Positions 51,001-64,000 of a DNA stretch of 64,000 bases are shown here, in pieces. Where the stretch lies: the NCBI RefSeq assembly GCF_000002425.4, contig NC_037270.1:1347617-1411616 (forward strand). Reading direction: 5' to 3'. The notes beneath the pieces are model-generated. The model did not search any database. It was not told the origin of the DNA and worked only from the letters and a program-made list of their open reading frames with translations. The stretch's first letter is position 1. Every line of letters starts with the position of its first letter. The position numbers and the translations under genes were made by a program. This stretch comes from Physcomitrium patens. Taxonomy: Eukaryota; Streptophyta; Bryopsida; Funariales; Funariaceae.

Positions 51001-53880
51001 AGAAGAAAAACTAAAGCTTCTCGTCAATAGCCACTCGCCCCAAGAAAGGATTTTGTTTAGGCTTACAAGTTTGAATCTTTGCCCCACATATTTTCCCCGT
51101 TCTATCAAAATGAATGTCAATTAGCTTTCCCTGCAAACACATACAGCGAGGTCACTAGTAGCGACACTTATAAAACAAGAAATACTAACTCTTGTCAATG
51201 TCTGAGGATCTGACATGTTTTAGTTGTTCCAATGCCCGTGACCCACCATCATCTACAAGATCTGCCTGTGAATAAAAATATGATTATCCATAAATCATCA
51301 TGAATGACAATAAATCAAGTAAGGCAAATTACAAAGCGACTGGAATTGTCATTTCTCAATGTCTTGGCGTTGCCAAATGCTTCTAAAATAGGATTTGTTT
51401 GCAGGATCTCGTCCTCTAACCCACCACCGCCTCCAAGTGCAGCTAGATACTGCATGGCAATTTTTGCTGTTTCTGTCTTTCCTGCACCGCTCTCACCACT
51501 GTGGACGTATCAAAATAGTTCCGCATGAAACTTAATGCAGCTCACTGAACAATCCCTTCGATGAAAACCGCACTTCAAATAAAGCAGTCTTGAATTGAAA
51601 TAAAACAAATAGGTAACATTCATAGATAAATTTCAATGGGAATTAGGACGTAGACAGAGACGACATGTATCTAGCTACCTTCTCACAATAAGCAACCCAG
51701 AAGCTGTTCAAAGTGGTACAGGATTCCGGAAAACATACCTGATAATAATTGATTGATTGATCCCACCTGCACATGTACCAGCGTAGAGTTTCAAACAGAC
51801 ATAAATTATATGCCTAACCGAGACAATTGTAATCGTGCTCATCTCCTGAAGGATTTCTGATCAGAGGAATTTTTAGGACAAGCACATTGCATTTTATAGC
51901 ACTGATCAAACTGTTGCAAATTAAGCTTATAACCCGCTGCTAGAGAGTAAAAAAGATCGTGCACCTCGAACCATGGCTTTAAAAGCACTGTCCGCTGTCA
52001 TGTAAACATGAGGGTGAGAACTCTCCGAAGTTCTCCTTTGGTACGCCTGAACATTGTCTGGACCATAGATGGGGATTTGCTTGAATGGATTGACAGCAAT
52101 CAAGACTGGACCAGCCCTAGTCTGCACAGCAACGTTTCACCTCAATGTTGAAAGAAATTTTACAACACTTCATTCGAATAATTTGGAGAAGAAGCAAAGA
52201 CAAAGCTGCCAGAGAATGCGGATTGAATTCCAAAAACCGAGTGATGAGTTTCAGAAATCATGGGGTGATATAGTCAGCATCTCAATTGCTCCAGTATCTT
52301 GCTTTGTCCTTGAGGTGTGGACTTCACATGGGCCTAGTGTTACTTTCTGAAGTCCAAGGCGTGAAATATTCGTGAGGAAGGAAAAATCAAATCAAATCAT
52401 TATAGTATCAAAGCATGATTCCACTTGAACTTACATAAATCTTGTCATGCGCGTAACGAAATTCTAAATTATGCAGGACCGAAGGCTCGTTCAGGTAGCT
52501 GAGTTTAATGAGGTCATGAACTCCTTCCAAAATATCAGGATTCGCTGGCTTAAGCCTAGTGACATTTACTCTGATTATCTGCTTCAATCCACAACAAAAA
52601 GATATCTTTAGTACTGTTTGGAGGTAAGTGTTTCTCGCTCTCAAGATAGAGCAAATTTTAGAATAGTATGACATGGTCACTTATGCATTGTTTTGAAAAT
52701 CTCATCTTGAGAACAAACAAGGAAATATACAAAACCTCACCTGGTGATCAGCAGTGCGGACCATAGCCTCTGCATCCTTATTCTCGGCAGAAACGATCGT
52801 TCCAGCAATCCAATTGTATTCTGAGGATAAACACCATACTCGCATATACTGCAATCAAGAACAGCATCGCACAAGAACATGAGCTTCATAACAACAACAT
52901 CGAAAGTGAATATGAGCTTCATGACTACAATCGCTGGTAAATGTCAAATATCATTCGTGCCGCTAACGTTTGCAAGTATCACTCCCCCGAAATCACTTGG
53001 CAATGACAAAAACAGTGTGGAACCTACCGAGCACGAACAACATAATCTAAGATACACCATCAAGCCATGTGGGCTAGAATTCTGGACCACCAAGTTAGGC
53101 TGATCACACTCAATAACGATCCCCCACGGACAAATAAAAATATTCTTAGCTCTTCTCCTTGCCAACACAGAAACGAAAACTAAAAAGAATAATTAGAGGG
53201 TCTTTAGAAAGAGAGAAGTGTACCTTCTTCAGACGCAATATACCATCATCTTTCCACTTCTTTCCTGCTGATGGAGTCGTTACAGGAAGGGAAGTATCCT
53301 CCACGAGAGGATTCTGAGGGAGAGGCGTGTGAGGCGTAGAGGATTCTTGTGCAGTTAGAAAACTGAAGCTTCGCTCCTGGGTGCTGCATGCATTTAGTCG
53401 TTCACCAAAGCTGAGCGTCCTACTGCGGCGAACTTCGTCCGACTGCATGAGAACATCTGGTATAATGGTAGGGGAGTAGGCGAGGTTAGGACTAGCGAAG
53501 CTCTCATTGTTCGCAGAGTCTTCACCCTTGGCCAGTGGTGTGTAACCATTTTCAGATGCGAAAGACTTTGGAGCTAAGCTCAGAGGGTCGGAAGGCACCG
53601 TCAGGTTTGCAATGGGTGACCCAAGGAAGACAATTTCTTTCGACAACGCCGCAGAACCATTACTAGAGGGAACGATGTTATCCAAGCACACACCCAATGC
53701 CTTCTTGGCTCGCACGGATGATGGCAAGCGAGCCCTGGATGTTGGTCTCGAAGGCAATGGTAACAAGTCTTCTTGCGTATCATCACTTGAAACTTCCCTC
53801 TCCTCCGTGTCACCTGTACTAATTAAATCCAGCATCTCCTCTAACGTGCTCCGCCCTTCGCAGGCATTCGAAGACAACAT
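45080..53880 (-). CDS. Class VIII unconventional myosin (complete, ~1386 aa, 23 exons)
   Basis: Class VIII myosins are plant actin motors at the plasma membrane, plasmodesmata, endosomes and phragmoplast. Exons: 53880-53224, 52848-52741, 52578-52435, 52121-51965, 51766-51739, 51498-51333, 51130-51067, 50860-50847, 50592-50508, 50320-50214, 50003-49865, 49718-49600, 49404-49252, 49027-48938, 48743-48666, 48485-48327, 48094-47891, 47677-47472, 47282-47144, 46919-46790, 46502-46356, 46276-45969, 45838-45080. The motor has the P-loop GESGAGKT (~366-373), NDNSSRF (switch I), LDIYGFESF (switch II), a relay/SH helix region and [19 protein letters not shown]. About three IQ motifs follow (such as [12 protein letters not shown]), then a coiled coil ([19 protein letters not shown]) and a class VIII tail ending in WWGKR. 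The ATG is the first in its open frame, which is bounded upstream by a stop. The N-terminal ~220 residues are serine-rich. The junction 46356/46276 is the least certain. Confidence 0.96.
50360..50384. repeat. Poly(A) run in a myosin intron
   Basis: A 25-nt A run, read as T on the coding strand, sits about 40 bp before the acceptor of the exon 50320-50214. It probably contributes to its polypyrimidine tract. Confidence 0.85.
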
Positions 53881-54900
53881 CGTGACCTCACAGTTTGATA
53901 AACCTTCACGATGCACTAAAAATTCCGTCTCTTCAAGGGACTCCTCGCATTGCTACAATGTACACTACGTACAGGGAAGAACCCACTCTCAAACCTTCAC
54001 CAATGTCTCGTGGCACCAAATTTGATCCCTCCTAGACGATGCAAACCAGCATTCCCTACTAGCACCTCCGGTTCCCATCTCACCTCACCTCAAGCTCACA
54101 ATTAACACCACCACCCCCATTAACGGCAGAATTTCAATCTTCCTGGACTATCCTCCTACACCAACATTCTCACAACCTCTCAACCGCGAGTTCGCACACT
54201 GCTCGATCGCACCTGACGCACAATTCCACCGCGCATTACCAAAACATAAGCCTCGTATCAAAAACTCCGCCCCAGAGTTCAAAAGAAACGCAACGTGAAG
54301 ACCACCATGAAGGCACCGAGAGATGGAGGATGAGGAGATATTCCTGTTTTGAGCTGACAGACCACAATGGCACAACGGCCGGTAAAGCTTCCTGCTCTGA
54401 TAAGTACCCAACCTTACGATCATGTCATTTTGCTTTTGGAGTGTTCCTGGCCCCAGCTCCAGAGTTCTGGCCGTCTCCGTCGGCTCCTCGTACGGGCTCT
54501 GCACGCTCGTATGGATGGATGGGCACTCACTCGTGGATGAATCCTTCACTCGGACGTGAGTCGAAGTCGGTATACTGCGCTTTTCACACACTTCAAAGGT
54601 GACGCGAAAGCCCAAATGTAGCTTGACGAGGATGAATGCTCATAGGGGGGCTCGTCGTGGATGGACGAGGGGCAGCCCTCGCCGAGGAGGCTACCAAGAA
54701 TTTGAAATTGGCTTTGACCCACCCACCAGAAAGGAGACCAAACAAACATCAGGAAGGGATGTTGGCTGAATAACAACAAGCCGAAGAAACAGAATGGCAC
54801 CGGCGCCAGAGGTGGGACTTTAGTGGTAGATGCTTAGTGCTTCGTGCATTACATACAGGAAGTGGTGCAGTACATTCAGGAAAAAAGAAACAAAAAAACA
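53881..54900 (-). promoter_or_regulatory. 5' leader and promoter region of the myosin gene
   Basis: The stretch is directly upstream of the myosin start. Open frames on the minus strand (54148-54615, 54546-54800) have no recognisable domain. A leader exon or intron here is possible but cannot be shown. No TATA box was confidently placed. Confidence 0.4.
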
Positions 54901-56419
54901 CGAGTGAGAGTAACACCTCATGCTTGCTTCAAAACAGGGAAAATAAAACCAAATTTAAGCTCCTTCACCACCGCATTTCGCAACAATATGGTTCCGAGGG
55001 CGTCACAGCCAATCCACCGAAGCTACTGATTGCTATTTTGGTAGAATGAATCACTGCCTGCTGTAATCTACATCAGTGATGTCTAATTTGTAAAGAAGCA
55101 AGCATCCAATTAGATTCCAATACCCGTGTCTCGAGTTCAACTAGTTCAGCTAACATGAATTAAAATATGAAACCTGGTTCAGACACTCCTGCTCTCTCTC
55201 AAGGTATTTTGGGGGATGGGTGGTAGCGAATCAGGTTCAATTGGAACCCCAAGAGAAACAGATTCATGAAGAACGATGAATGAGGGTCTGGCACTGGCAA
55301 AGCTGTGTGAGCCGGAAGCAAACGCTCAGATGCATGTTCGCGATGTCAGGCGGCTCCTGACCCGCCTGACAACGCTGCTCAGTGATCTCTGATGCCACGT
55401 TCAACAGCTCTACAAACACTGAACCAGCACTCTTCATCCATTAGTGGATGAGGAGGCCTCGCTGTGAACCCCACCCACCTTTCTTAGTCTCTTCATCATG
55501 CAATGCTCACCCACACACACCCAACCGTGAGCTCCTCCTTTTTTCCTCCTACCCATTGTTTGCATCTGCATTGCTTGAACGAAATTCTTTCCAAAATGGG
55601 AGTAAAACTTGCTCCTTTGTGAGACCATGTGTGAGCTTTTGACTCCATGAACATGAACACCATTGACAAGTGAACAGCATCTGATGCAACAAGAGCTGAC
55701 TTGCTTGCTTGTTGCAATAGAAACTGTGGTTGTGTTTGTTGCATTCCTGGACGGGGCAAAATCGCCCACAGTTTGTGAAGCTTGCAACAAACACAAGAGG
55801 ACAGGAGTGTGTGTAATCTGGTTTTAATGGCTCTCACCCACCCAAAAGTTTGTTATGGAGAGGACCAATGAATGGAAGGTTTCAAATAAAGTAGTGGCAT
55901 TAAGACCTGCTAGTACTTATTTGTGCATAATGATTTTGCAGGGGGGGGTCATGAAAACACATTCAAATCTTCAAGGAGAGGTTTTGCTTGTGTAGTATGG
56001 AGTCACTAAAAAATACAATTTAAAATATTTGTGAAATTTGTTTGTTTGTTTGTTTGTTTGATTGTGTCAATCTTGCTTGCTTGCTTGCTTTTCATGCATG
56101 TGTAGTTCAGCCAGAATCACCTATCCAAACTAACTTCGTACTTGCATCATGTTGAGTAGGTGCCCCTATTTTATTACAAAAGTCAACTAAATACGAATTG
56201 TTTTGCATGTGATCTTTTCAACGTCTTTTAAAAGTTTATGGTTTAACAGTCCAAGCACAAGTGGGACGTTTCAAAAATTATTTTAAATGTTAATTTACCC
56301 ATGTGTGTAAGGACAGTGTGTGTTTTTCAATCAAGAATTTTAAAAAATATTATTTATTTTGTAACTCAACATCAATACTAGCTATGTCCAAAGTAGCATG
56401 AAGTTTACTTTAGAATTGA

Positions 56420-56465
<46 letters not shown>

Positions 56466-56602
56466 AATTTCCACTTAGGAAAAATCCTATAGAATAAATT
56501 TAACCTAAATAAAGAAACACAATGAATAAAGAAGGCCTTGCACAACATCATGGAACTCGGAGAGAGGTTACACAATAGTGCCTCTCTAGAGCGTAGCAAT
56601 AC

Positions 56603-56636
<34 letters not shown>

Positions 56637-57640
56637 GATTGAAGTGCTGAAGTGAACAAGAAATGGAGGTGGTATGGGAGACTGAGAACGCAGAAAGGGG
56701 AACGGGAGGGGAGCGTGTAGAACCACCTAGAACCAGGGGGGGAACCCAGGGAACGGGAGAGGATTTCCATACGCATGCCTCCTCCCCAAGATTGCACTCA
56801 TGTGTTCTCCGGCCCTATCTGCCGTTTCCGCCAACAGTGACCGTGCTGGCGCATCGTCCTTGGCTTCCACCCTCTCCAACCTCCCATTCCCTGCCACGTG
56901 GCAATAGTGTACCAGCTCAGCACAGCAGTTGTTCCCGCCACTGGAGGATTGAGTGAGCCTGCGACGAACGAGAAAGATGAGGTTCGGGCGCCTTGTTTTG
57001 CTGAGATTGAACTGATTGTGAGGTGCGGAATCTTGCGGTTCTAGATGATGAGGACTCTGATTGTGAAGAAGATGTTCTGTGAAGTGGAGGCTTTTCCAAC
57101 TACAGTACCATGTTAGGAGTATATCAAATCGATGGGGCCTGCTGTTGCTTCGAGAATCACCCAACATACTGCATAGTCGTCGTGGTCATAGCTCTTTAGC
57201 TCCGCGAAGATGCGAATACTTGCAGTGGTGAGCACCAACACCTTTATAGCTTTCGAATGATGAATCAATGGCGACCATATGCAAGCTCAACGATATAAGT
57301 CCCAGATTGACGCATTTTTTTTTTCTTATCACCCACATCGAATTGTGATGCAGTGACACACATATTTAACCTCAATAATGAGTGTAAGAACTTATCATTG
57401 CCTTCGAATTCTATCACAATTAAGTTTTTTTTAAAGAATTCCAGTTTTTCCAAAAGAATATTACTGAAATCAGAATTTAAAATACATAATTTGGACTCAA
57501 CACTAGCATTGGAAGGTTTCCTGTTGTGTTAAACTCTTTTTCAAAAAAACGTTTCTATTTTTATTTTTATTTCTTTCCATTTTGCAATACTGTGTTGCAA
57601 ATCATATTTATCAGAATTCGAATGGTTAACTTGAAAATTT
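54901..57640. other. Intergenic region with microsatellites
   Basis: No gene is supported. It contains GTTT (about 56038-56061) and GCTT (about 56075-56091) runs, an (AT)n(GT)n tract and an (AT)n(GTAT)n tract. A GC-richer island at about 56660-57130 gives overlapping open frames on both strands with no recognisable product. It may be regulatory DNA. Confidence 0.5.
56421..56465. repeat. Compound (AT)n(GT)n microsatellite
   Basis: About eleven AT units pass without a break into about eleven GT units. A similar AT tract followed by GTAT units lies at 56602-56636. Such alternating purine-pyrimidine DNA can adopt non-B structure. Confidence 0.9.
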
Positions 57641-58285
57641 GAACAGCTTTCAAGTTGGCTCGTAAGAAATATAACATGAAGCATGTTTTTTTCGAATACA
57701 ACATGAAAACACCGTTGGATATTTCGTCCGACGATTCCAAGTCGCGGTCACACAGCTTGACAGGTGGTTGTCATTATGGGTCGAAAGAAATCAGTTGTTG
57801 GTGTCATGAAAGACGTGACCTCTGCGATTCTTTTCTGCAAGGCTCCTATCCCGTTTTATAAGGTCAGAGGTGTGCAAGTAGAGAACAATGAAAACATGTC
57901 CGGTATTCCCCTGGGACCATCCGATAGGTCCACTCGTTTAATTATGTGGCCATTGTCCTCATTTTCTGTCTTTCCATCTCGTAGGTTCATCTACACTTTT
58001 TACTTCCGTGGAGCAGATTCTTCATCTTATCCTGGGCTTCATTCATCATGCCTTGGTTGCATGCTATCTTCTGTAGTAAATAGTTCGACAATGACGACAA
58101 AGAATTACCACCTTTCAGATCTCAAGGTTGGCGAGCGGGCAGAACTCCAGAGTGGAGGAAATCCTGTAGTGAAACCCCAGTCTCGGGGATGTTCTGCCGT
58201 AGCTGTGGGTGTATTGTGAGTTAGTATATGAGTGTATTCTCCAGTTTTTGTAAGTGCGAGGTGATTAGAGCGGTGATTTTCAGCC
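57641..58285 (+). promoter_or_regulatory. Leader/promoter of the aldo/keto reductase gene
   Basis: This region lies immediately upstream of the reductase ATG. An open frame of 151 codons at 57764-58219 has no recognisable domain and a composition typical of non-coding DNA. It could be an upstream ORF but is not called as a gene. Confidence 0.4.
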
Positions 58286-59917
<1,632 letters not shown>

Positions 59918-60151
59918 ACCTGAATCTGATCAGCTGTGATGGACTTCGCCGAAGCTGTGCTCTGCACAAATCTATCTATCGCTGGTGTTGAGCACCATGT
60001 TGAGTGGCAGTATCTTCACAGATCAGTGAATCCAGTGTTCGCCGATCTTAGTTGCTCTCGGAACCATTCGAATCTAAATGTGCGCCTTGAAACTCCCCCG
60101 ACACTCTCAATCACTTCGAATGAATTCTGACAGCATTGAATCTGAACTTGA

Positions 60152-60187
<36 letters not shown>

Positions 60188-60250
60188 GCACACACAGAAC
60201 TGTATGTACATCCATACATAGCAAGTAATAAGTCAAAATGTCCAAGCAAA
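59918..60250 (+). other. 3' UTR of the aldo/keto reductase with a CA/TA microsatellite
   Basis: Sequence downstream of the stop carries a compound (CA)n(TA)n tract at about 60152-60187. No further gene is seen before the AT-rich block starting near 60250. Confidence 0.5.
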
Positions 60251-62169
60251 TCGCCTCAATAGACGTAGTATCATAAAACATGCACTATCTTGTATATAAT
60301 GTTATTTATACTCACACTCATACATATGTCTGATAATATTTTCTAGTTTTCCGGTTGAATTGAAGATGCCTGATGTTTGTCTGGTGAAAATTGCTTCTCA
60401 AATTCTACCCTAGTTCAAATTAGACAATATTAGGTGGACTAATATTTTATTATAAAAGCATTTTGCATTTAGATAGATCAATATCAATATGACCAAACAT
60501 ATTAGTGTAATGATTGTTTGTACAGCCATCTTAAATAATACCAAATATTTGCTTTACATGCAAGTTCTCTCTGCAATAATACAAGGGATAAAAACCATAT
60601 AATCATGACAATATGTCAAGAATGCAATATTTCCTTTTTTCATTTATTTATGTTGTAATAAGGAATTCTCTACTTGTAGAAGTCTATTTTAAAAGGCCAT
60701 AGAACAAAAGTATTATCAAGAGTTCTTTCTTTGTGAATAAGAAATGTTTTTGAAAAGTCTTGATATTTGAAGAAGTGAAAAGAGGCCATGTAATTGACCA
60801 AATCATTCTTCTACTATTAGTCTAAATATGCAAGCTTATATCTTAATACTAAAAATTATAAATCATACAAATACAAACATACAGACATACAAATATAAAT
60901 ATAAATATATGACTTATTTTTTATTAATCAATTTCAGCAATTAGTAATATAACATCTCAATTCTTTTTACATAAATCACTTTTTAAGGTAACTCTACTGC
61001 AAATTTAGAGAGATGACACTCTTTATGCCATACAAGAGAAAAACGTATTTAACCTTGTTTTCACCTCTTCAGACTTCTAGATTGATTTTACTCATTGTAA
61101 AACCAATTTTATGCAATTACTAACAAGTTCCTTTATTAGGTAGTATTTTGGTGCATAATCAAATAAAATAACAAAGTTTTTTATTTTTATTTATTCATAT
61201 TTTAATTAATATAATTAAAATATCTTTTCTACTTACTAAACATTATAATTAATTTACATACTTTCACTTTTTTAAAATAATTTAAAAAAAAAACCCTGAA
61301 ATTCTACCATCATTGTATTTTTTAACTTAGAATTTTTTACTACTAGAAAAAAAGATCAAAATTCATCTATAAATATATATAATAAATTCCATACAAACTT
61401 GTGGCTTATTAACATCTAAATTAATTCTTAATTTCTAACTTATTATGGTTGTTCTATATATATATATATATATATATATTAATTTTATAGAAAAAATTCT
61501 TACGTAGCTTTAAAAATATCTTTAAAAAGTAATGCATATCTCCAACATCCAAAATAAACACTTTGCTAACAAATTTGTTAATTTAATTTATTTTATTCTT
61601 TATTGATTAATTATAAAATATTAAAAATAAAAAAATAAAAAATTTAGTATAAGAAGTCTTTAAGTTAGCTACTTACAATGATACATTGCAATTATTAAAA
61701 CTTATAATTTAATTATTACATTTTCTTTCAATAATTCTTAAAATATTAAATATATTAAAAATTAACAACAAATAATAAATCACTTGATATTGTGAAAATA
61801 ATTTAAGAGATTGTCAAATGAATTTAATCTATTAGAAGTTAAAATTACTTCCAAATAACACTTAATATTTTAGACAAGATATTTGTGCTATCATTGGTGT
61901 TTTAAAGACTTATCATTCTTGTGTATAAAAAATAATTAAATAAAATTCAATAATTATAGATCTCTTATATCTTTAAAGCTCAAGACTATAACGAAAAACG
62001 TCATTGCAATAGAGATTAGCTTGTGTAGATGAAATATGGTAGATTGAAGTTGTTTTGTAGGTTGTTTGGACAAGAGCATTGGAATTACCTTTGTTTGTTA
62101 TGTTTTTTTATTTAATCTATTGATTTTTAAATTTGCATTAGATTCTTAAAAAGTATTGTGTTTTACAGA
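60251..62169. other. AT-rich intergenic block
   Basis: No coding frames are recognised. A TA microsatellite lies at about 61456-61480. Composition shifts sharply from the preceding gene region, as at the other transposon blocks. Confidence 0.55.
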
Positions 62170-63157
62170 ATGTTGATTAGTGAAGAAAGAGCCCACATTG
62201 TGGGAATGTGTGAGGGTGGAATGAAGTGTTTGAACATTGGAGTTATATTGAATGTTCTACGATTGACCATTCCCATTGTTTTGACAAATGGAAAGGTCCA
62301 TGGTAATGTAAAATCTTTGATAAACTAATGTAGTAGATATATGAAGTTGATTGATTGTGGTGCTAGATTATTATTGCATTTTATTAGAGATAATAGAAGT
62401 CAACCACTGTTAGGAATAGCAAGCCAAGCATATGTATGTTGTAACATAAAAATGGTTGCACTTGCATTATTAGGGCTTTAGAAATTAGATTGTATAAAAA
62501 AAATTAAAAATTAAAAAACCCTATCTTAATGACAAGTATAAATTTGATAGGCTTACATTTGTTTGCACTCTTAAAAGTTGAAATTATGAAGATTGGTGCA
62601 ATGTAATTTTGTCAAATAAGTTATTATTTAAAATTGGTAAGAATTTAAGGCATATTAGAATGTGGCAAAAATTATACAAAAGATATATGTAGAATTGTAT
62701 AGCACCAACTTTTAAGTTTGGCCGGAGGTAGGTGATGGTTTGAGGTGCATTTATTGGCTTTGATATATGCCCTCTTATTATTATGCCTCTAGACATAAGA
62801 ACATCAAGCAATTTTTTAACAATTATTTATGAGGAAGAATTAAGCAAGTTTTAATTTTTACATAATCATCCTAAGCAATTTAAACTTATAGAAGATGGAA
62901 CTTTGGTCCATCATAGCTCACTTCTATTGCAATGGAGATAGGCTCATGGTATAACAAAACTAATTTGATCCACACACTCTCCAGATTTGAATTCCATGGG
63001 AAATCTATGGAAGATTGTCAAAATTTTGTTCCAAAAATGGCACAAACTATTCAGTCAGCACAAGATATCTTTAGAGAAACTCCAAACCTTGATTATGAGT
63101 ATGTCTGAGAAAATGCAAGGAATTATTTTAGCAAGAGGTGGCAATACTAGATGTTAG
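62170..63157 (+). pseudogene. Dead Tc1/mariner-type (DD34E) transposase
   Basis: The plus strand opens with MLISEERAHIVGMCEGGMK, the helix-turn-helix N-terminus of Tc1-like transposases. Further on come EDWCNVILSNKLLFKIGK (compare W..VIFSDESRFE), APTFKFGRR followed by VMV and GAFIGF (compare PT.K.GGGSVMVWG.FS), KLIEDGTLVHHSS (compare QQDGAPVH) and HSPDLNSMGNLWKIVK (compare SPDLNPIENLW). Of the three catalytic acids, the first is Asn, the second Asp remains, and the final Glu is Gly. There are 34 residues between the second and third positions, as in the DD34E group. Roughly ten stops and at least one frameshift lie in between. It ends in frame at TAG 63155-63157. Terminal inverted repeats were not found. 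Confidence 0.88.
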
Positions 63158-63675
63158 ATATTATGTTATGATATTAAATTTATTGTTTGATTTTATAGTT
63201 TTGTAATGCAAATTTGTCATATTTTCAAAGTAGACTCTCATCTTTCCAATGCAATTTATGGCTTGTGAATTGTAGAATTTTTGAGCCTACAGAAACTTCT
63301 CAAAGTTTGTATTTCTAATTTTGATTCAGCTTCAGGAAAAAATTTGAATGATTAATGGACCCTACTGTACAAACCTTGACTGAGATGGTCTTCAAGACAA
63401 CGCGACATGCCATTCACAGTATACCGCCAAAAGAAAGAATCTACAATGTGCAACACATCCCAACAGAAAACAGTGTTGTAGAATCTCGAAACTTGCATAT
63501 ACATTGTAAAATGATCCCAACAGAATACCTGTCCATCACATGGCAAGCATAGAATAAATGCACGATATCTGTTTTTAACATACTGATAAATGGACCAGGT
63601 ACGATCTTGTATCCTCATGGAACTTGGATCCCTCCCTGAAACCGATCTGTCACAGGAAGAGAAAATAGCATAATG
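63158..63675 (-). other. Probable 3' UTR/downstream region of the right-edge gene
   Basis: From about 63350 the composition returns to gene-like values, consistent with a 3' UTR for the minus-strand gene to the right. The overlapping open frames on both strands have no recognisable product. Confidence 0.4.
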
Positions 63676-64000
63676 TCATGTACCTTTCATAGAGTGTACT
63701 GACTGGAATACACTGCCCATAGCATTCTGCCTTCGCAATAATAATTTCACTCTACGACAAAAAATTAAACCCGAAGTCAGAAACAAGATTCTCACACCAA
63801 TTTCACCGAGATATTTCTCTTGCGACTCTGCCTAAAAGCCCATCAATTGTTAGGATACCTTCACAGCATATTATGCTTAATTTCAGCCAGAGAGTCTCGC
63901 ATGTTCATGACTTGAGCAGGATTCTGAAATAGCAAGAAGAGACACAATATTAGAACGGTTTCTCAAAACCTCTAAGAATACCTCTTCAAACAATGTCAAC
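63676..64000 (-). CDS. C-terminal exons of an unidentified protein (partial)
   Basis: Three minus-strand exons connect in frame: beyond 64000-63982, 63923-63865 and 63730-63676. The joined end includes FEENPAQVMNMRDSLAEIK and then MGSVFQSVHSMKGT before TGA at 63678-63676. Acceptors (TTTCAG, CGAAG) and donors (GAG|GT, GCT|GT) are acceptable. The intron 63981-63924 is only 58 nt. I do not recognise the family. A composition rich in Met, Ser and Asn with helical potential is all that can be said. An alternative end using a 37-nt intron to a short exon at 63646-63615 is less likely. Confidence 0.5.

Noticed and set aside
54148..54615. 155-codon minus-strand frame upstream of myosin VIII
   Set aside because: No homology is recognised and the myosin frame is closed upstream by a stop, so it is not an obvious N-terminal extension.
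55434..55837. Three overlapping minus-strand frames of 81-120 codons
   Set aside because: They overlap in different frames with Cys/Ser-rich low-information sequence and lack splice or domain context.
57764..58219. 151-codon open frame upstream of the aldo/keto reductase
   Set aside because: No recognisable domain and biased composition. It lies in the leader/promoter of the reductase. It could be an upstream ORF, but nothing supports a protein.
63615..63646. Alternative last exon for the right-edge gene (DRFQGGIQVP ending)
   Set aside because: It would need a 37-nt intron, below the usual plant minimum. Reading through to TGA at 63678-63676 is simpler.

Overview
The window looks like nuclear DNA of a land plant, most likely a bryophyte such as a moss. 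That assignment is an inference from gene content: a class VIII myosin, a plant polyol/monosaccharide transporter, a plant-type VPS13, intron-rich genes and strongly AT-rich transposon blocks between them. No species can be named from the sequence alone. Five protein-coding genes can be modelled at exon level, and a sixth enters at the right edge.

Layout. 511-15305 (minus): the first ~1885 codons of a VPS13-family bridge-like lipid transfer protein in 33 exons, running off the left edge. 15306-16080: its GA/CT-rich leader and promoter. 16081-31080: an AT-rich transposon graveyard with three diverged copies of a ~1.5-1.7 kb LTR. A decayed Ty3/gypsy reverse transcriptase and an integrase (both minus strand) lie between the copies. 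The block also holds a duplicated LTR-like unit and a perfect heat-shock-element array. 31081-34444: transition region and leader of the next gene. 34445-36814 (plus): an inositol polyphosphate 5-phosphatase, 7 coding exons. 38076-39968 (plus): a polyol/monosaccharide transporter with an uninterrupted reading frame and an unusually long C-terminal tail. 41000-44500: AT-rich DNA without recognisable genes. 45080-53880 (minus): a complete class VIII myosin, 23 coding exons including one of 14 nt. 54000-58285: intergenic DNA with microsatellites. 58286-59917 (plus): a complete aldo/keto reductase, 4 exons. 60250-63160: AT-rich DNA containing a dead Tc1/mariner-type transposase. 63676-64000 (minus): the last exons of an unidentified gene.

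The genes do not form a functional cluster, as expected for a plant nuclear genome. VPS13, the 5-phosphatase and myosin VIII all act at membranes or the cell cortex (lipid transfer at contact sites, phosphoinositide turnover, plasma-membrane and plasmodesmal actin transport). Their adjacency is probably coincidental.

Exon boundaries were assigned by eye from splice consensus, reading-frame continuity and remembered family alignments. They should be read as models. Nothing in the window clearly amounts to a new biological system. The points most worth a second look are the Tc1-like transposase, the nested or tandem gypsy LTR array, the heat-shock element in transposon DNA, the GC-AG intron in VPS13 and the 14-nt microexon in the myosin.
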